A DNA stretch of 64,000 bases from JAJDUF01 sp965238265 (GCA_965238265.1 OZ250185.1:4030001-4094000), one strand, 5' to 3'. Counted from the first letter of the stretch, positions 25,096-34,040 are shown. A program made the numbers and translations. Notes: generated by a model from the sequence alone, not told the origin.

Positions 25096-26655
25096 TCAGG
25101 CGTGGGTCAGGCGTCGCGGCAGCCGATTGTCCGTCAGCACGAGACGCTCCAGGAGCAGGGCTTGCAGGTCACGCCGCAAGCCGGCGTGCTGCGGCTGTGA
25201 CCAGAGATTGTGCAGCTGCCCCGGGTCCTCCTGCATGTCGAACAGCTCCCCATAGGGCTGCCCCGGATAGACCGTCAGCTGGTAGCGATCCGTCACCATG
25301 GTCCGCAGCCGTAACCCCAGGTAGTCCTCGTCGTTCTCGATGACCACCGCCTGCTGGACTGACGTAGCCCGTCCCTCCAGCAACGGTGTCAGGACCTGCC
25401 CCGGCCACGGCGGTAGCATGGCCGGGGCTTCCGGTACGGGCGGCACCGTGCCTTCCGGGATGGGCACCCCGGCGAGATCGAGGATCGTCGGCGCCACGTC
25501 GAGCAAGCTCACCAGCGCGTCGCTCTGCACGCCGGCCGGAAAACGGCCGGGCCAGCTCCAGATCAAGGGCACACGCAGGATGCCGTCGAAATGAAACGGG
25601 CCTTTGTTCAGCAGCCAGTGATCGCCCAGCATCTCGCCGTGGTCCGCTAGGAACACGACGACGGTGTTTTCTCTCAACCCCAGGCGGTCGAGCGCTGCCA
25701 TGACCCGCCCAACCTGCTCGTCCACAAAGCTGACCATCCCGCAGGTCAGGGCGGCAATCTCGCGCCGCTGCTCGTCGGGGACATTCGTCGGCGCTCTTCG
25801 TCCGCTCAACGGCAGCCCCGCGGCAAAGACGCGCCGGAAGTGCGGCGCCAGATCGTCCAGCTCGCCGGCGCGGCGGGTGGGTGGCGGCACATCGTCGAGC
25901 GCGTAGGCGCGGTCCCAGGGGCGCGGGGGGCAGTAGGGATGGTGAGGGTCAGGAAACGAGCACCAGGCCAGGAAGGGGCGCCCTTTCCTGGCGTCGGCGG
26001 CCGCTGATTCGAGGAACGCAATCGTGCGGTCGGCGCACCAGGTGTTGTAGTGCAGGTCCGCAGGCAGGGCCATCGTCCACGCCTGGTCGGCGCCGGTCCG
26101 TGGTGGCTGCCCGGCGGCCGGGTGCAGCAGCCGCTCCGCGCCGGGGTGCTCCGCCTGGAGCCACTGCAAATAGTGACCGTAGATACCGGCGCCATGACCG
26201 CCGGTGAAATCGGCCGTCTCTAGCCCATAGTAGGGCGAGGGGAGGCCGGTGAGTCGTCCGCTACGCCACAGGTCACGAGCCTCGGGGAAGTCTGCCGGGT
26301 CCACGTCCTCCTCGGAGGCACCGGTCGGGAGACCGTACACGCGCAGGTGGATTTTGCCGACGCTGTGAGTGCGATAGCCGGCCTGGCGCAGCGCCTCGGT
26401 ACACGTCGGAATACGTGGGTCGAGGTCAATCCCATTGGTGCGTACACCGTGACTGCGTGGCGTCAGCCCGGTGTAGAGCGTGGCGCGCGACGGCATGCAG
26501 AGCGGGTTCGTGACGTAGGCGCGGGTACAGTGGATGCCGCTGGCCGCCAAGGCATCGAGATGAGGCGTCCGGAGGACGGGATGACCGGCGCAGCCGAGAT
26601 GATCGGCGCGCTGCTGATCGGTCATCAGGAAGAGGAAGTTGGGCCGCGCAGCCAT
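25096..26655 (-). CDS. Sulfatase (Cys-type, formylglycine-dependent)
   Basis: 519-residue arylsulfatase-superfamily hydrolase that removes sulfate esters. The signature CMPSR at residues 53-57 (C-x-P-S-R) is the Cys-type site at which a formylglycine-generating enzyme must act. Metal ligands are D13 in FLMTDQQR and DHG in VVFLADHGEM. HSVGKIHLR and the late NKGPFHFDG loop match the family. No signal peptide is visible, so the enzyme is probably cytoplasmic. The start is ATG 26655 after GAGGAG. It lies between enolase-superfamily genes and sugar dehydrogenase genes, which suggests use of sulfated sugars or a related ester. No formylglycine-generating enzyme gene is in the window. Confidence 0.92.
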   Translation of the reverse strand: MAARPNFLFLMTDQQRADHLGCAGHPVLRTPHLDALAASGIHCTRAYVTNPLCMPSRATLYTGLTPRSHGVRTNGIDLDPRIPTCTEALRQAGYRTHSVGKIHLRVYGLPTGASEEDVDPADFPEARDLWRSGRLTGLPSPYYGLETADFTGGHGAGIYGHYLQWLQAEHPGAERLLHPAAGQPPRTGADQAWTMALPADLHYNTWCADRTIAFLESAAADARKGRPFLAWCSFPDPHHPYCPPRPWDRAYALDDVPPPTRRAGELDDLAPHFRRVFAAGLPLSGRRAPTNVPDEQRREIAALTCGMVSFVDEQVGRVMAALDRLGLRENTVVVFLADHGEMLGDHWLLNKGPFHFDGILRVPLIWSWPGRFPAGVQSDALVSLLDVAPTILDLAGVPIPEGTVPPVPEAPAMLPPWPGQVLTPLLEGRATSVQQAVVIENDEDYLGLRLRTMVTDRYQLTVYPGQPYGELFDMQEDPGQLHNLWSQPQHAGLRRDLQALLLERLVLTDNRLPRRLTHA

Positions 26656-26690
26656 CACCGTCGCTCCTCGGGCGTCGGACCTAACCCCGG

Positions 26691-26713
26691 CCCCTTCCCT
26701 GGCAGGGAAGGGG
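26691..26713. repeat. Dispersed palindrome (CCCCTTCCCT...AGGGAAGGGG)
   Basis: CCCCTTCCCT-GGC-AGGGAAGGGG between the sulfatase and the first enolase-family gene; nearly identical to 971-993. Confidence 0.85.
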
Positions 26714-26746
26714 AGATAGTGCGGCGACCGTTAGCCCCTGCCCCGG

Positions 26747-27772
26747 CTAGACAATGCGCTCGGTGCGCTGCGCGACGATCTCCGGGTCGAGATCGAAGCC
26801 CAGCCCGGGCCGGGTAGGCATGTACAGGATGCCGTCCCGCACTTGGAGCGAATTCCGCACAATCGGATCGCGGTCGAGGTCCGAGTTGTTCTCGTGGAAG
26901 GTGGTGTTCTTGATGGCGCCGTACAGGTTGGCGTGGGCAAAGCCCCAGTTGGAGCCGAGGGACGTAATCTCCAGGTTGACGCCGAACGCCTCGGCGAGCT
27001 GGGCAATCTTGATGTGGTCGGTGATGCCACCGCGCCAGCCGTTGCTGGCCCGCACAATGTCCGCCGCCCGCAGCGCCAGCACTTGCGCCGTGCTATAGAG
27101 CGAGCCGGGGAGGAACTCCGTGGCGGCGATAGGTATCTCCAGCGTAGCGCAGAGCTTCCGCAGTCCCAAGTAGTCGAAGTCCCGCAGCGGCTCCTCAAAC
27201 CAGGTGAACTGCTGCCGCTCCAGCTCGCGCCCCACCTTGACGGCCTCGTTGTAGTCGTAGACCTGGACAGCATCGTGCATCAGGTGGAAGTCCGGGCCTA
27301 CCGCCTCGCGCACGGCTTTGGCCACCGCGATCATCATTGCCGGACCACGCCAGCAGTGGTCCTTATAGCCCTTGAAGCCGAGGGCCTGCACCTGTAGGGC
27401 GTCTGCCACGTACTCGTCCACGGTGTCCAGATCGGGACCGCTGCGATAGCAGGGAATATGGTCCCGATAGCCACCTAAGAGCTTCCACACCGGCAGACCG
27501 GCGGCCTTGCCGGCCAAGTCCCACAGAGCGTTGTCCACCACTGCGCGATAGACGTTGGATGGCGGATAGCGCAGGCGCTCCAGGCGCATCAAGCGCTGCC
27601 AGATGATTTCGCGGTGGTACGGATCGCGGCCCACTAGCTCCGGGCGGTACACCTGCTGGATGAACTCGGCGCAGGTGGCGCCACAGCCATCGCTCACGCC
27701 CTCGATCCCGGCATCGGTCTGGATACGCAGCAAGCCCAACGGCAGATGGATTTTGAGATCGGTAATCTTCAT
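26747..27772 (-). CDS. Enolase-superfamily (MR/MLE) protein, paralog A
   Basis: 341-residue probable acid-sugar dehydratase. Metal ligands are D167 (LMHDAV), E193 (WFEEPL) and E219 (AATEF). The beta-2 motif is K137-D-H139 (GYKDHCW), not K-x-K, and the Asp-His dyad region reads VRASNGWRGGIT with no Asp at the usual place. It is a close paralog of 29124-30176: their K-x-H, D, E and E residues fall at identical positions. The start ATG 27772 gives MKITDLKIH. A repeat of 75-130 bp separates it from each neighbour. It is the third enolase gene of the cluster in transcription order. The exact substrate is unknown. Confidence 0.88.
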   Translation of the reverse strand: MKITDLKIHLPLGLLRIQTDAGIEGVSDGCGATCAEFIQQVYRPELVGRDPYHREIIWQRLMRLERLRYPPSNVYRAVVDNALWDLAGKAAGLPVWKLLGGYRDHIPCYRSGPDLDTVDEYVADALQVQALGFKGYKDHCWRGPAMMIAVAKAVREAVGPDFHLMHDAVQVYDYNEAVKVGRELERQQFTWFEEPLRDFDYLGLRKLCATLEIPIAATEFLPGSLYSTAQVLALRAADIVRASNGWRGGITDHIKIAQLAEAFGVNLEITSLGSNWGFAHANLYGAIKNTTFHENNSDLDRDPIVRNSLQVRDGILYMPTRPGLGFDLDPEIVAQRTERIV

Positions 27773-27798
27773 CAGCCTCTTCCCGCCTCCGCCGTATT

Positions 27799-27831
27799 CC
27801 CCCTCTCTATCGCTCGGCGATGGAGAGGGGG
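27799..27831. repeat. Dispersed palindrome (CCCCTCTC...GAGAGGGG family)
   Basis: CCCCCTCTCTATCGCTCGGC with its mirror arm, between enolase paralogs A and B. A further C/G-rich repeat (about 27860-27890) follows. Confidence 0.85.
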
Positions 27832-27905
27832 CGAGGGGGTGAGGTACGCTTTTCCCTCACCCTCAATCCCTCTCCCAGGGGAGAGGGAAGCCCGTAGCCC
27901 CCCGC

Positions 27906-29042
27906 TCAATACTCCTCGACAAGGTGGCGCCGGAACTGCTTCATGTCCCACTCGATGCCAAACCCGGGACCGTCAGGTGGCGCAATATAGCCATCCTTGA
28001 CCACCGGGGCATTCATCGCACCTAGCTCTTCCGCCAGCTTGGCCCATCCCAGGCCGTCACCGCCGACCTCGTGAAAGGTCGTGTTGGTAATCGCCATCTG
28101 CATGTGCGTGTTGACGGCCCCGAACAAGCCACCGTGTCCGTTCAGCTCGATGTTCGCGCCGTAGCATTGCGCGAAGTTGGCGGTCTTCATCGTCTGGGTC
28201 ACGCCATGGACGCCGGTCGCGCGGATGAGATCGGTAGCCTTCAGCAGGAGCCGCTGGCATGACCCTTCCATATCGGCTTGCATCGGCTCCTCCCCCATCA
28301 CGGGGATGGTCAAGGCCGCGCAAAGCTCCTGGAGCTGGAGGATGTTCTCTTCATGGATCGGCTCTTCCAGCCAGACGTAATCCAGCTCTTCCATCAGACG
28401 CCCGATCATGATCGCCTCTTCCAGCGTGTATGAGCGGACCGGATCGTTGATGAGGTCATAGTCAGGTCCAACATAGTCCCGCACGCCGCGGATGATGGGC
28501 ACGTCCGCCTTGCCGCCTTTGTAGCTGTGAATCTTGTAGGCGAAGATGCCCGCGTCCTCGCGGCCCTGGTCAATGTGCCGCTTGTAGCCGTCGAGGTCCG
28601 TGTCGCCGCCCATCAGGTAGACGGCAATGCGGTCGCGCACCTTGCCCAACAGGTTGTAGACCGGCTGATTGGTCGCCTTGCCGGCAATGTCCCACAGGCA
28701 GTGATCGAAGGCTCCCGACCACGCATAGGGACGATAGAGCCAGCGCCGAGCCACCTCGAACTTCTGGAAGAAATGCTCGCGGCGAAACGGATCCTCGCCA
28801 ATGGCCATCGCCCGCAAGAGATCAACCATATCCTTGGCTTGGCCCACGCCTTGGGTACACTGGACAATGCTCTCGATCCCGTCGTCGGTGCGGACGATGA
28901 GGAAGGGATGATGCTCCGGACGGGAGGTGGGGAACCCCTTGTGGGTATATTGGATACGACGCAGCCCCGGTACCTGGACAAGACGATGCTCCCCGCCACC
29001 GGGTCGCTCAAGGATACTGAGCTTGATTTCCGTGATCTTCAT
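27906..29042 (-). CDS. Enolase-superfamily (MR/MLE) protein, paralog B
   Basis: 378-residue relative of paralogs A and C but more divergent, with an extra N-terminal loop (residues 12-45). Key residues are K170-I-H172 (FAYKIHSYKGG), D200 (INDPVRSY), E in VWLEEPIHEEN and E in MGEEPMQAD. As in its paralogs, the beta-2 motif is K-x-H and the later segment is RATGVHGVT. Start ATG 29042 is seven bases after GAGGAGAG; the longer frame to 29090 runs into a repeat. It lies between A and C in one transcription unit. The different loop suggests another acid-sugar substrate than A and C. Confidence 0.88.
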   Translation of the reverse strand: MKITEIKLSILERPGGGEHRLVQVPGLRRIQYTHKGFPTSRPEHHPFLIVRTDDGIESIVQCTQGVGQAKDMVDLLRAMAIGEDPFRREHFFQKFEVARRWLYRPYAWSGAFDHCLWDIAGKATNQPVYNLLGKVRDRIAVYLMGGDTDLDGYKRHIDQGREDAGIFAYKIHSYKGGKADVPIIRGVRDYVGPDYDLINDPVRSYTLEEAIMIGRLMEELDYVWLEEPIHEENILQLQELCAALTIPVMGEEPMQADMEGSCQRLLLKATDLIRATGVHGVTQTMKTANFAQCYGANIELNGHGGLFGAVNTHMQMAITNTTFHEVGGDGLGWAKLAEELGAMNAPVVKDGYIAPPDGPGFGIEWDMKQFRRHLVEEY

Positions 29043-29085
29043 GGCACTCTCCTCATCTTCTCGGAGGGCGGGCACCCCGCCGACC

Positions 29086-29109
29086 GTCATTCCCGCGAAG
29101 GCGGGAATC
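29086..29109. repeat. Dispersed palindrome (TCATTCCCGC family)
   Basis: GTCATTCCCGC-GAAG-GCGGGAATC between enolase paralogs B and C. Confidence 0.85.
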
Positions 29110-29123
29110 TACTCTCCCTGCCG

Positions 29124-30176
29124 CTAGGTTCCGGCTTGCACTGCCTCTGCGGCCGACACGACACGCTCGGTCCGCGCTTGCACGAGGTCCCAATCCAGCT
29201 CGAAGCCGAGACCCGGCTGCGTCGGCATGTGGATGTGGCCGTCCGCGACCGGCAAGTGGTTGGTCACAATCGGATCGAGCGGCCGCTCCCAATGCTCGCA
29301 GAAGGTCGTGTTGTGGATGGCGCCATAGCAGTTGGCATGCGCGAAGTACCAGCACACGCCCCCGGACGTAATCTCGATCTTCATCCCGAACGACTCGGCC
29401 AGCCGCGCCAGCTTGAGCACGTCGGTAATGCCCCCGCGCCAGGGAATGCTCGCGCGGATGATGTCGCAGGCTTGCATGGTGACGACTTGCGCCGTGGACC
29501 AGATGCTACCGGGCAGGTACTCGGTGGCCAGAATGGGAATGTCCAGCTCGGCCGCCAGCCGTTGGAGACCGTGATAGTCGTAGTCGGACAGCGGCTCCTC
29601 GAACCAGGTGTAGTCCTGGCGCTCCAGCTCGCGCCCGACGCGGATGGCCTCGGTGTAGATATAGATGGCGTTGGCATCGTGCATCAGGTGGAAGTCGGGA
29701 CCGACCGCCGACCGCACTTCCCGCGCGACCGTCATCATGAACTCCGGGCCGTTATGGCAGTGGTCCTTGTAGCCCTTGAAGTCCTGCGCCTGATGGTGCA
29801 GCGCGTCGTTCACGTAGCTCTCGACGTTGGGTAGCTCGTGGCCGCTGCGGTAGCAGGGAATACGGTCGCGGACGCCGCCGATCAACTGCCACACGGGCAC
29901 GCCGGCAGCCTTGCCCGCCAGGTCCCACAATGCCACGTCAATCAGCCCGCGAATGCGGTTCTCGGTGACGTAGCGCTCGCGGTCGAAGTTGTGTAGCCGC
30001 TGCCAGATCCATTCGCGGTCGAGCGGATCGCGCCCGATCAGAACCGGCCCGTAGATGGTGGGAATGACGCGCGCTGCTTCCTCGCTGGCGCCATCGCAGA
30101 GGCCCTCGATCCCGGCGTCGGTCCGGATGCGGACCAGACCGAGCGGCTGATGCACCAGGATGTCCGTGATCCGCAC
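29124..30176 (-). CDS. Enolase-superfamily (MR/MLE) protein, paralog C
   Basis: 350-residue protein very close to paralog A: K137-D-H139 (GYKDHCH), D167 (LMHDAN), E193 (WFEEPL), E219 (LATEY) and IRASIPWRGGIT fall at the same residue numbers. The start is GTG 30176, six bases after AAGGAGG; the frame extends to 30209 but without a ribosome site there. It is the first enolase gene after the solute-binding lipoprotein (145-bp gap to the corrected lipoprotein stop), so imported ligand and first catabolic enzyme are probably matched. Function inferred: dehydration or epimerisation of a sugar acid. Confidence 0.88.
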   Translation of the reverse strand: MRITDILVHQPLGLVRIRTDAGIEGLCDGASEEAARVIPTIYGPVLIGRDPLDREWIWQRLHNFDRERYVTENRIRGLIDVALWDLAGKAAGVPVWQLIGGVRDRIPCYRSGHELPNVESYVNDALHHQAQDFKGYKDHCHNGPEFMMTVAREVRSAVGPDFHLMHDANAIYIYTEAIRVGRELERQDYTWFEEPLSDYDYHGLQRLAAELDIPILATEYLPGSIWSTAQVVTMQACDIIRASIPWRGGITDVLKLARLAESFGMKIEITSGGVCWYFAHANCYGAIHNTTFCEHWERPLDPIVTNHLPVADGHIHMPTQPGLGFELDWDLVQARTERVVSAAEAVQAGT

Positions 30177-30320
30177 GTCCACCTCCTTGGCTGGGCTCGA
30201 TTGCCGCAAGTATACGGAAAGCGCCCAGCCGATACACGGCCGGGCGCCTTCACAGCTTGACAGCGCTGGTCACTGGACGGCAGCCAGGTCGCTCGTTGGG
30301 AACGACACCCGGCGGCCCGG

Positions 30321-31860
30321 CTACAGCGGTTCTTTGGCCAAGACGATGTTGACCGCTTCCTCCGCGGAGATCAGCCCGTTCTCGAAGCCGACCTTGCCTT
30401 GCAGCCACGGCCGGATCGACTTGGCTGACGGCTCCCTCGTAGTCGGCGCCACGGAAGTTGACCGGTACCACGTGCAGCATCGAGTTGTTGAAGTTCTCCA
30501 GGAACACCTGGAACCGCGGATCGGCAAACCACGGGTCGTCCATGATGTCCGGCCGCACCAGCGCGCCGTTCCCGCCAACCGTATTGAAGGTCAGCGACCC
30601 GAACCGGCTGCTCAGGTGCTTGATGAACTCGTACCCTTCCTCGGGATACTTTGTGCCGGACTTCGGCTCACCCACTTGCCAGGTACCACCCCGTAGCTGC
30701 GACGGCCGCTTGCCATCTTGGCGCTTGGGGAACAGCGCGGACTTGAAGGAGAATAGCGGCGCCTCACCCGCCTCCACGGTGCGGATAGCGCCGAAGACGC
30801 TCAACGAGCCCGCCTGCTGGATCGCAACCTTGCCGGTATTGAAGCTCACCCCTTCCGGCAGCGGACGGGTGGCGTGATCCTTGTCCACCGCCATCGCCCG
30901 CTCTCGGTTCGAGAGGTCATACACCCAGCGCATCGCCTCCCGCGCCTTGGCGTCGGAATGCACGATGAACTTCGTCCCGTCCGGCGTCAGATTGTCCGTG
31001 TTGAACGCCCGGCAGATGATGGTCACACCAATCGCTCCCGGCAGGGTGGTGCGGATGCCAAAGCCCCCATTCCGCTGGTGGAACTGGTTGGCCTGCACCG
31101 CCAGCTCGTAGAGCGACTCCATGCTGTAGTCGGCCGACTTCACGTCCGGGAACTCCAGGCCAGCCTCTTGGAGCATGCTCTCGTTGTAGAGCATCCCGTC
31201 GTGGCCGGTCCAGCCCCAGCTCGGCAGCCCCCACATCTTGCCCTGAAACTGCTGGTAGTTGATGAACGGCTCGAACCACTGGCTCAGGTCCAGCTTGTCT
31301 CGCGCCACGAAATCGTCAATCGGCCGCACCACTTCGCGGCGGATGGCGTTGTAGAACACCCAGTGCGAGGGGTCCCAGGCAAAGACATCACCCAAGTCTT
31401 CGGCCGCCACCAGCGCCCACATCTTGGGGTAGTTGCCGGCCTGGCTCTCGGCCGGCGCCTTGATGTCCTGCAAGTGGCGCAGGTCCACCGTGATGTGCGG
31501 GAACTTCTCGCGGAAGCTGTTCTGCATCAGCGGGCCCCAGTCGCTCTTCGCGCGGAAGGTCGTCCACGAGATGGTCAGCGGGCTTTTCGACTGGAGAATG
31601 CCCTGCGACGTGTCCACGATCTTCTCGACGGTGACGACCTTCTCCTGCACGAACGTCTGCGCCTGCCCCGCCGCCCCTTCCGAGCCGGCCGCGCCCTGCA
31701 CACCGGTGGTGCCCTGTGAACCACGTGGGCCAGCCGGGCCGGACGGACCGGACGGGCCTTGCACGTAGCGGACTTCCACCTCACCGCAGGCGGCTGCCAA
31801 CAGGCCCCCGACCACGGCTGCGGCCCCACCCAAATAACGTCTGCGAATTATCCCTGCCAT
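30321..31860 (-). CDS. ABC-type solute-binding lipoprotein with collagen-like stalk (frameshifted near C-terminus)
   Basis: Extracytoplasmic sugar-binding-protein-type (family 1-like) lipoprotein of about 512 residues. After RRRYLGGAAAVVGG a hydrophobic signal ends at LLAAAC with the lipid Cys at residue 25. Residues 35-67 are eleven G-x-y triplets (GPS, GPS, GPA, GPR and so on), then a coiled segment and the binding domain. The uninterrupted frame runs on to 30250 with a nonsense tail, while another frame gives the natural ending LQGKVGFENGLISAEEAVNIVLAKEPL at 30321. Dropping one C near 30427 joins them. ATG 31860 follows GGGAGG. No permease or ATPase gene is adjacent, so it relies on components encoded elsewhere. 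Confidence 0.82.
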
Positions 31861-31940
31861 CGAAGTTGCCTCCCTCTGTCCGCAAGTATCCGACACTTGC
31901 GGGTAGTACCAATCGGACCGTCCCAAGTGACGATCACTCT

Positions 31941-31972
31941 TTGACCCATCAATACAACGCCGGATGGGTCAA
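31941..31972. promoter_or_regulatory. Perfect inverted repeat in divergent promoter region (candidate operator)
   Basis: TTGACCCATC (31941-31950) and GATGGGTCAA (31963-31972) are exact complements with a 12-bp spacer. The element lies 81 bp upstream of the solute-binding lipoprotein start and 167 bp upstream of the divergent gene at 32139. No U-tract follows and it is not one of the dispersed repeats, so a dimeric regulator site is the simplest reading. No regulator gene is nearby. Confidence 0.5.
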
Positions 31973-32138
31973 GGCACAACACAGCCGCCAATATACCACC
32001 AGGACCCTGCTGTGGCAATAATAGTGCTCCGGTGGCCTTTGGTCCAGTGGATGCTGGTACAGTATGCAGCGCGATCTTTGCGAGGCTGCGGACGCGCCAG
32101 GGGCGGGGCAGTCCGCCTCAAAACAGGAGGTACGTGCT

Positions 32139-33950
32139 ATGCCCACGATTGCAGCAACGAGCCGCTCCGTCTCCCCACCGGCCTGGGCCGCGCTCCAACG
32201 ACAGCTCATCGCCACCATGGATCAGTCGGTCTACCCGCTGTTGGAGAAGTACACCCGCGACGACGGCACGCTGATCTGGCGCGACGAATTCGTCACCCGC
32301 GACGGCGCCGACGACGGTTATGAGAGCTTCCACAACTGGCCGTTCCTCTACGTGCTCGGTGGCGGTGACCACCTGCTCCCACTCTCCATCAAGGAGTGGG
32401 ACGCCATCACGCGGCAGTTCACCGGCTATGGCCAGATCCACAAGGAGTTCGAGATCGGCTATGACTGGTTCCATCAGGGCGAGAGCTACATCTACTTCTA
32501 CTACCTGAGCTTGGCCGATCCGGCAGGATCGAAGCAGGTCGCGCGTGCCCGGCGGTTTGCGGGGTTCTATCTCAATGAAGACCCGGAGGCAATCAACTAT
32601 GATCCTGCTCTGAAGCTGATCCGCGCCCCGCACAACGGGAGCGGCGGTCCGCGCTGGGGCTTCTCGGACGAGGACCCGCCGCGCTACGGCTGGGGCGCCA
32701 GTATGCGGAGCTACGGGCTGCCCTTTCACGACGTTCCCGGCATCACCCACTACGACGATCTGAAGGACCCGGCGCTGTCACTCCGCATGGGGCAAGCGAT
32801 GCAAGAGCGCCTCGGGCGCGGCGACGTGCCGGCCAACCTGGCGGTGACGAGCCTAGTCACCAACGCCTACTTGCACACCGGGGACGAGAAGTACAAGCGC
32901 TGGGTGCTGGACTACGTGGAGGCCTGGATCGAGCGTGCCCGGCAGAACGATGGTCTCCTCCCGGACAACGTCGGCCTCTCCGGACAGATCGGCGAGCACA
33001 ACCGGGGCAAGTGGTGGGGCGGCCTCTACGGCTGGACGTGGCCCCACGGCTTCTACAACATCGGCATGGCCGCGATCATCGCCGCTGCCAACGCGCTGCT
33101 GCTCACCGGCGATAGCAGCTACCTGGACCTACCCCGCACGCAGATAGATCGCATCATCGAGCAGGGAATCATGGACAACGGCACCCTCAAGGTGCCGTAT
33201 CGCTACAGCGATCAAGGCTGGTTCGAGTACCGCGAGATGGACTTGCTCTACCCGGTCGCGGTGTGGAATATGTCCCTGGACCGGGCCGATTGGGAGCGTA
33301 TCGAGCACCTCCGCGCGGCCAGCGCAAGTGATTGGCGGGAGGTACGCTCCTTCCGCAACAAGCACGACGACGGTCACGAGGCGCCGTGGCTCCGGTTCAT
33401 CGCCGGCGACAACCCGACCTATCCGGAGGCCATCCTAAGCGAGAGCCTGGGTCAGGTCTACCACCGCATGCAGCTGATCCGCGAGGACCAGGCAGACCTC
33501 TCGCAAGTCACCGTTCACCACTGGCAGCAGCTCAATCCGGTGCTCACGGAGGGCCTGGTGCAGACTACCCTGGGCGCACCGCAGGTAGTCTATAACGGTG
33601 GCCTGCTGATGGCCCCGCTGCGGTACTTCGATCCGCAAGGCCGGCGCGCCGGGCTGCCGCCTGACGTGGCGGCGCTTGTCCCGAAAATCGGGCCGGACCG
33701 GATAGTGGCGCACCTCGTCAACCTGAGTCCGGTGCATGACCGCGAGGTGGTGATCCAAGCGGGCGCTTTTGGCGAGCATCGCTTCACGACCGCACGCACC
33801 ATTGGCCCGGAAGAACCGGAGCCGGACCGCTTCGAGCGGGTACAGGGCAGCCACCTCACCGTGCAGCTCCCACCGGGCACCGAGATACAGTTGAGCCTGG
33901 GGATGGAGCGCTTCGTCAACCGGCCGACGGTGGCCTTCCCCTGGGACTAA
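32139..33950 (+). CDS. Unrecognised protein, possible alpha/alpha-toroid glycosidase-like fold
   Basis: 603-residue protein without a family I can name. It has no signal peptide or membrane helix. Aromatic- and glycine-rich motifs (FHNWPFLYVLGGGDH, EIGYDWFHQGESYIYFYYLSLADP, GKWWGGLYGWTWPHGFYNIG) are spread over six or so helical-hairpin-like blocks up to about residue 450, as in (alpha/alpha)6 glycosidases and polysaccharide lyases. The last 130 residues look like a beta-sandwich (IVAHLVNLSPVHDREVVIQAG). Start ATG 32139 is eight bases after CAGGAGG. It is divergent from the lipoprotein/enolase/sulfatase cluster across a perfect inverted repeat, so it may act on the same (perhaps sulfated or acidic) glycan. 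Confidence 0.7.
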   Translation: MPTIAATSRSVSPPAWAALQRQLIATMDQSVYPLLEKYTRDDGTLIWRDEFVTRDGADDGYESFHNWPFLYVLGGGDHLLPLSIKEWDAITRQFTGYGQIHKEFEIGYDWFHQGESYIYFYYLSLADPAGSKQVARARRFAGFYLNEDPEAINYDPALKLIRAPHNGSGGPRWGFSDEDPPRYGWGASMRSYGLPFHDVPGITHYDDLKDPALSLRMGQAMQERLGRGDVPANLAVTSLVTNAYLHTGDEKYKRWVLDYVEAWIERARQNDGLLPDNVGLSGQIGEHNRGKWWGGLYGWTWPHGFYNIGMAAIIAAANALLLTGDSSYLDLPRTQIDRIIEQGIMDNGTLKVPYRYSDQGWFEYREMDLLYPVAVWNMSLDRADWERIEHLRAASASDWREVRSFRNKHDDGHEAPWLRFIAGDNPTYPEAILSESLGQVYHRMQLIREDQADLSQVTVHHWQQLNPVLTEGLVQTTLGAPQVVYNGGLLMAPLRYFDPQGRRAGLPPDVAALVPKIGPDRIVAHLVNLSPVHDREVVIQAGAFGEHRFTTARTIGPEEPEPDRFERVQGSHLTVQLPPGTEIQLSLGMERFVNRPTVAFPWD

Positions 33951-33992
33951 ACTACCGAGGCGGCCCATCGGTCCGCTGCCAGAAGGCTTTTT

Positions 33993-34020
33993 AGCCACAG
34001 AGTACACAGAGAGCACAGAG
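33993..34020. repeat. Short CACAGAG direct repeats
   Basis: AGCCACAGAGTACACAGAGA-type sequence with three CACAGAG copies, just before the hisG stop. This simple repeat is common in intergenic DNA of many bacteria; no function is assigned. Confidence 0.5.
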
Positions 34021-34040
34021 TAGGGGGCGGTCTCCGGAAG

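Noticed and set aside
30250..30320. Longer C-terminus of the solute-binding lipoprotein
   Set aside because: The last residues of that frame are Arg/Gly/Pro-rich nonsense, whereas the shifted frame gives a natural ending at 30321.
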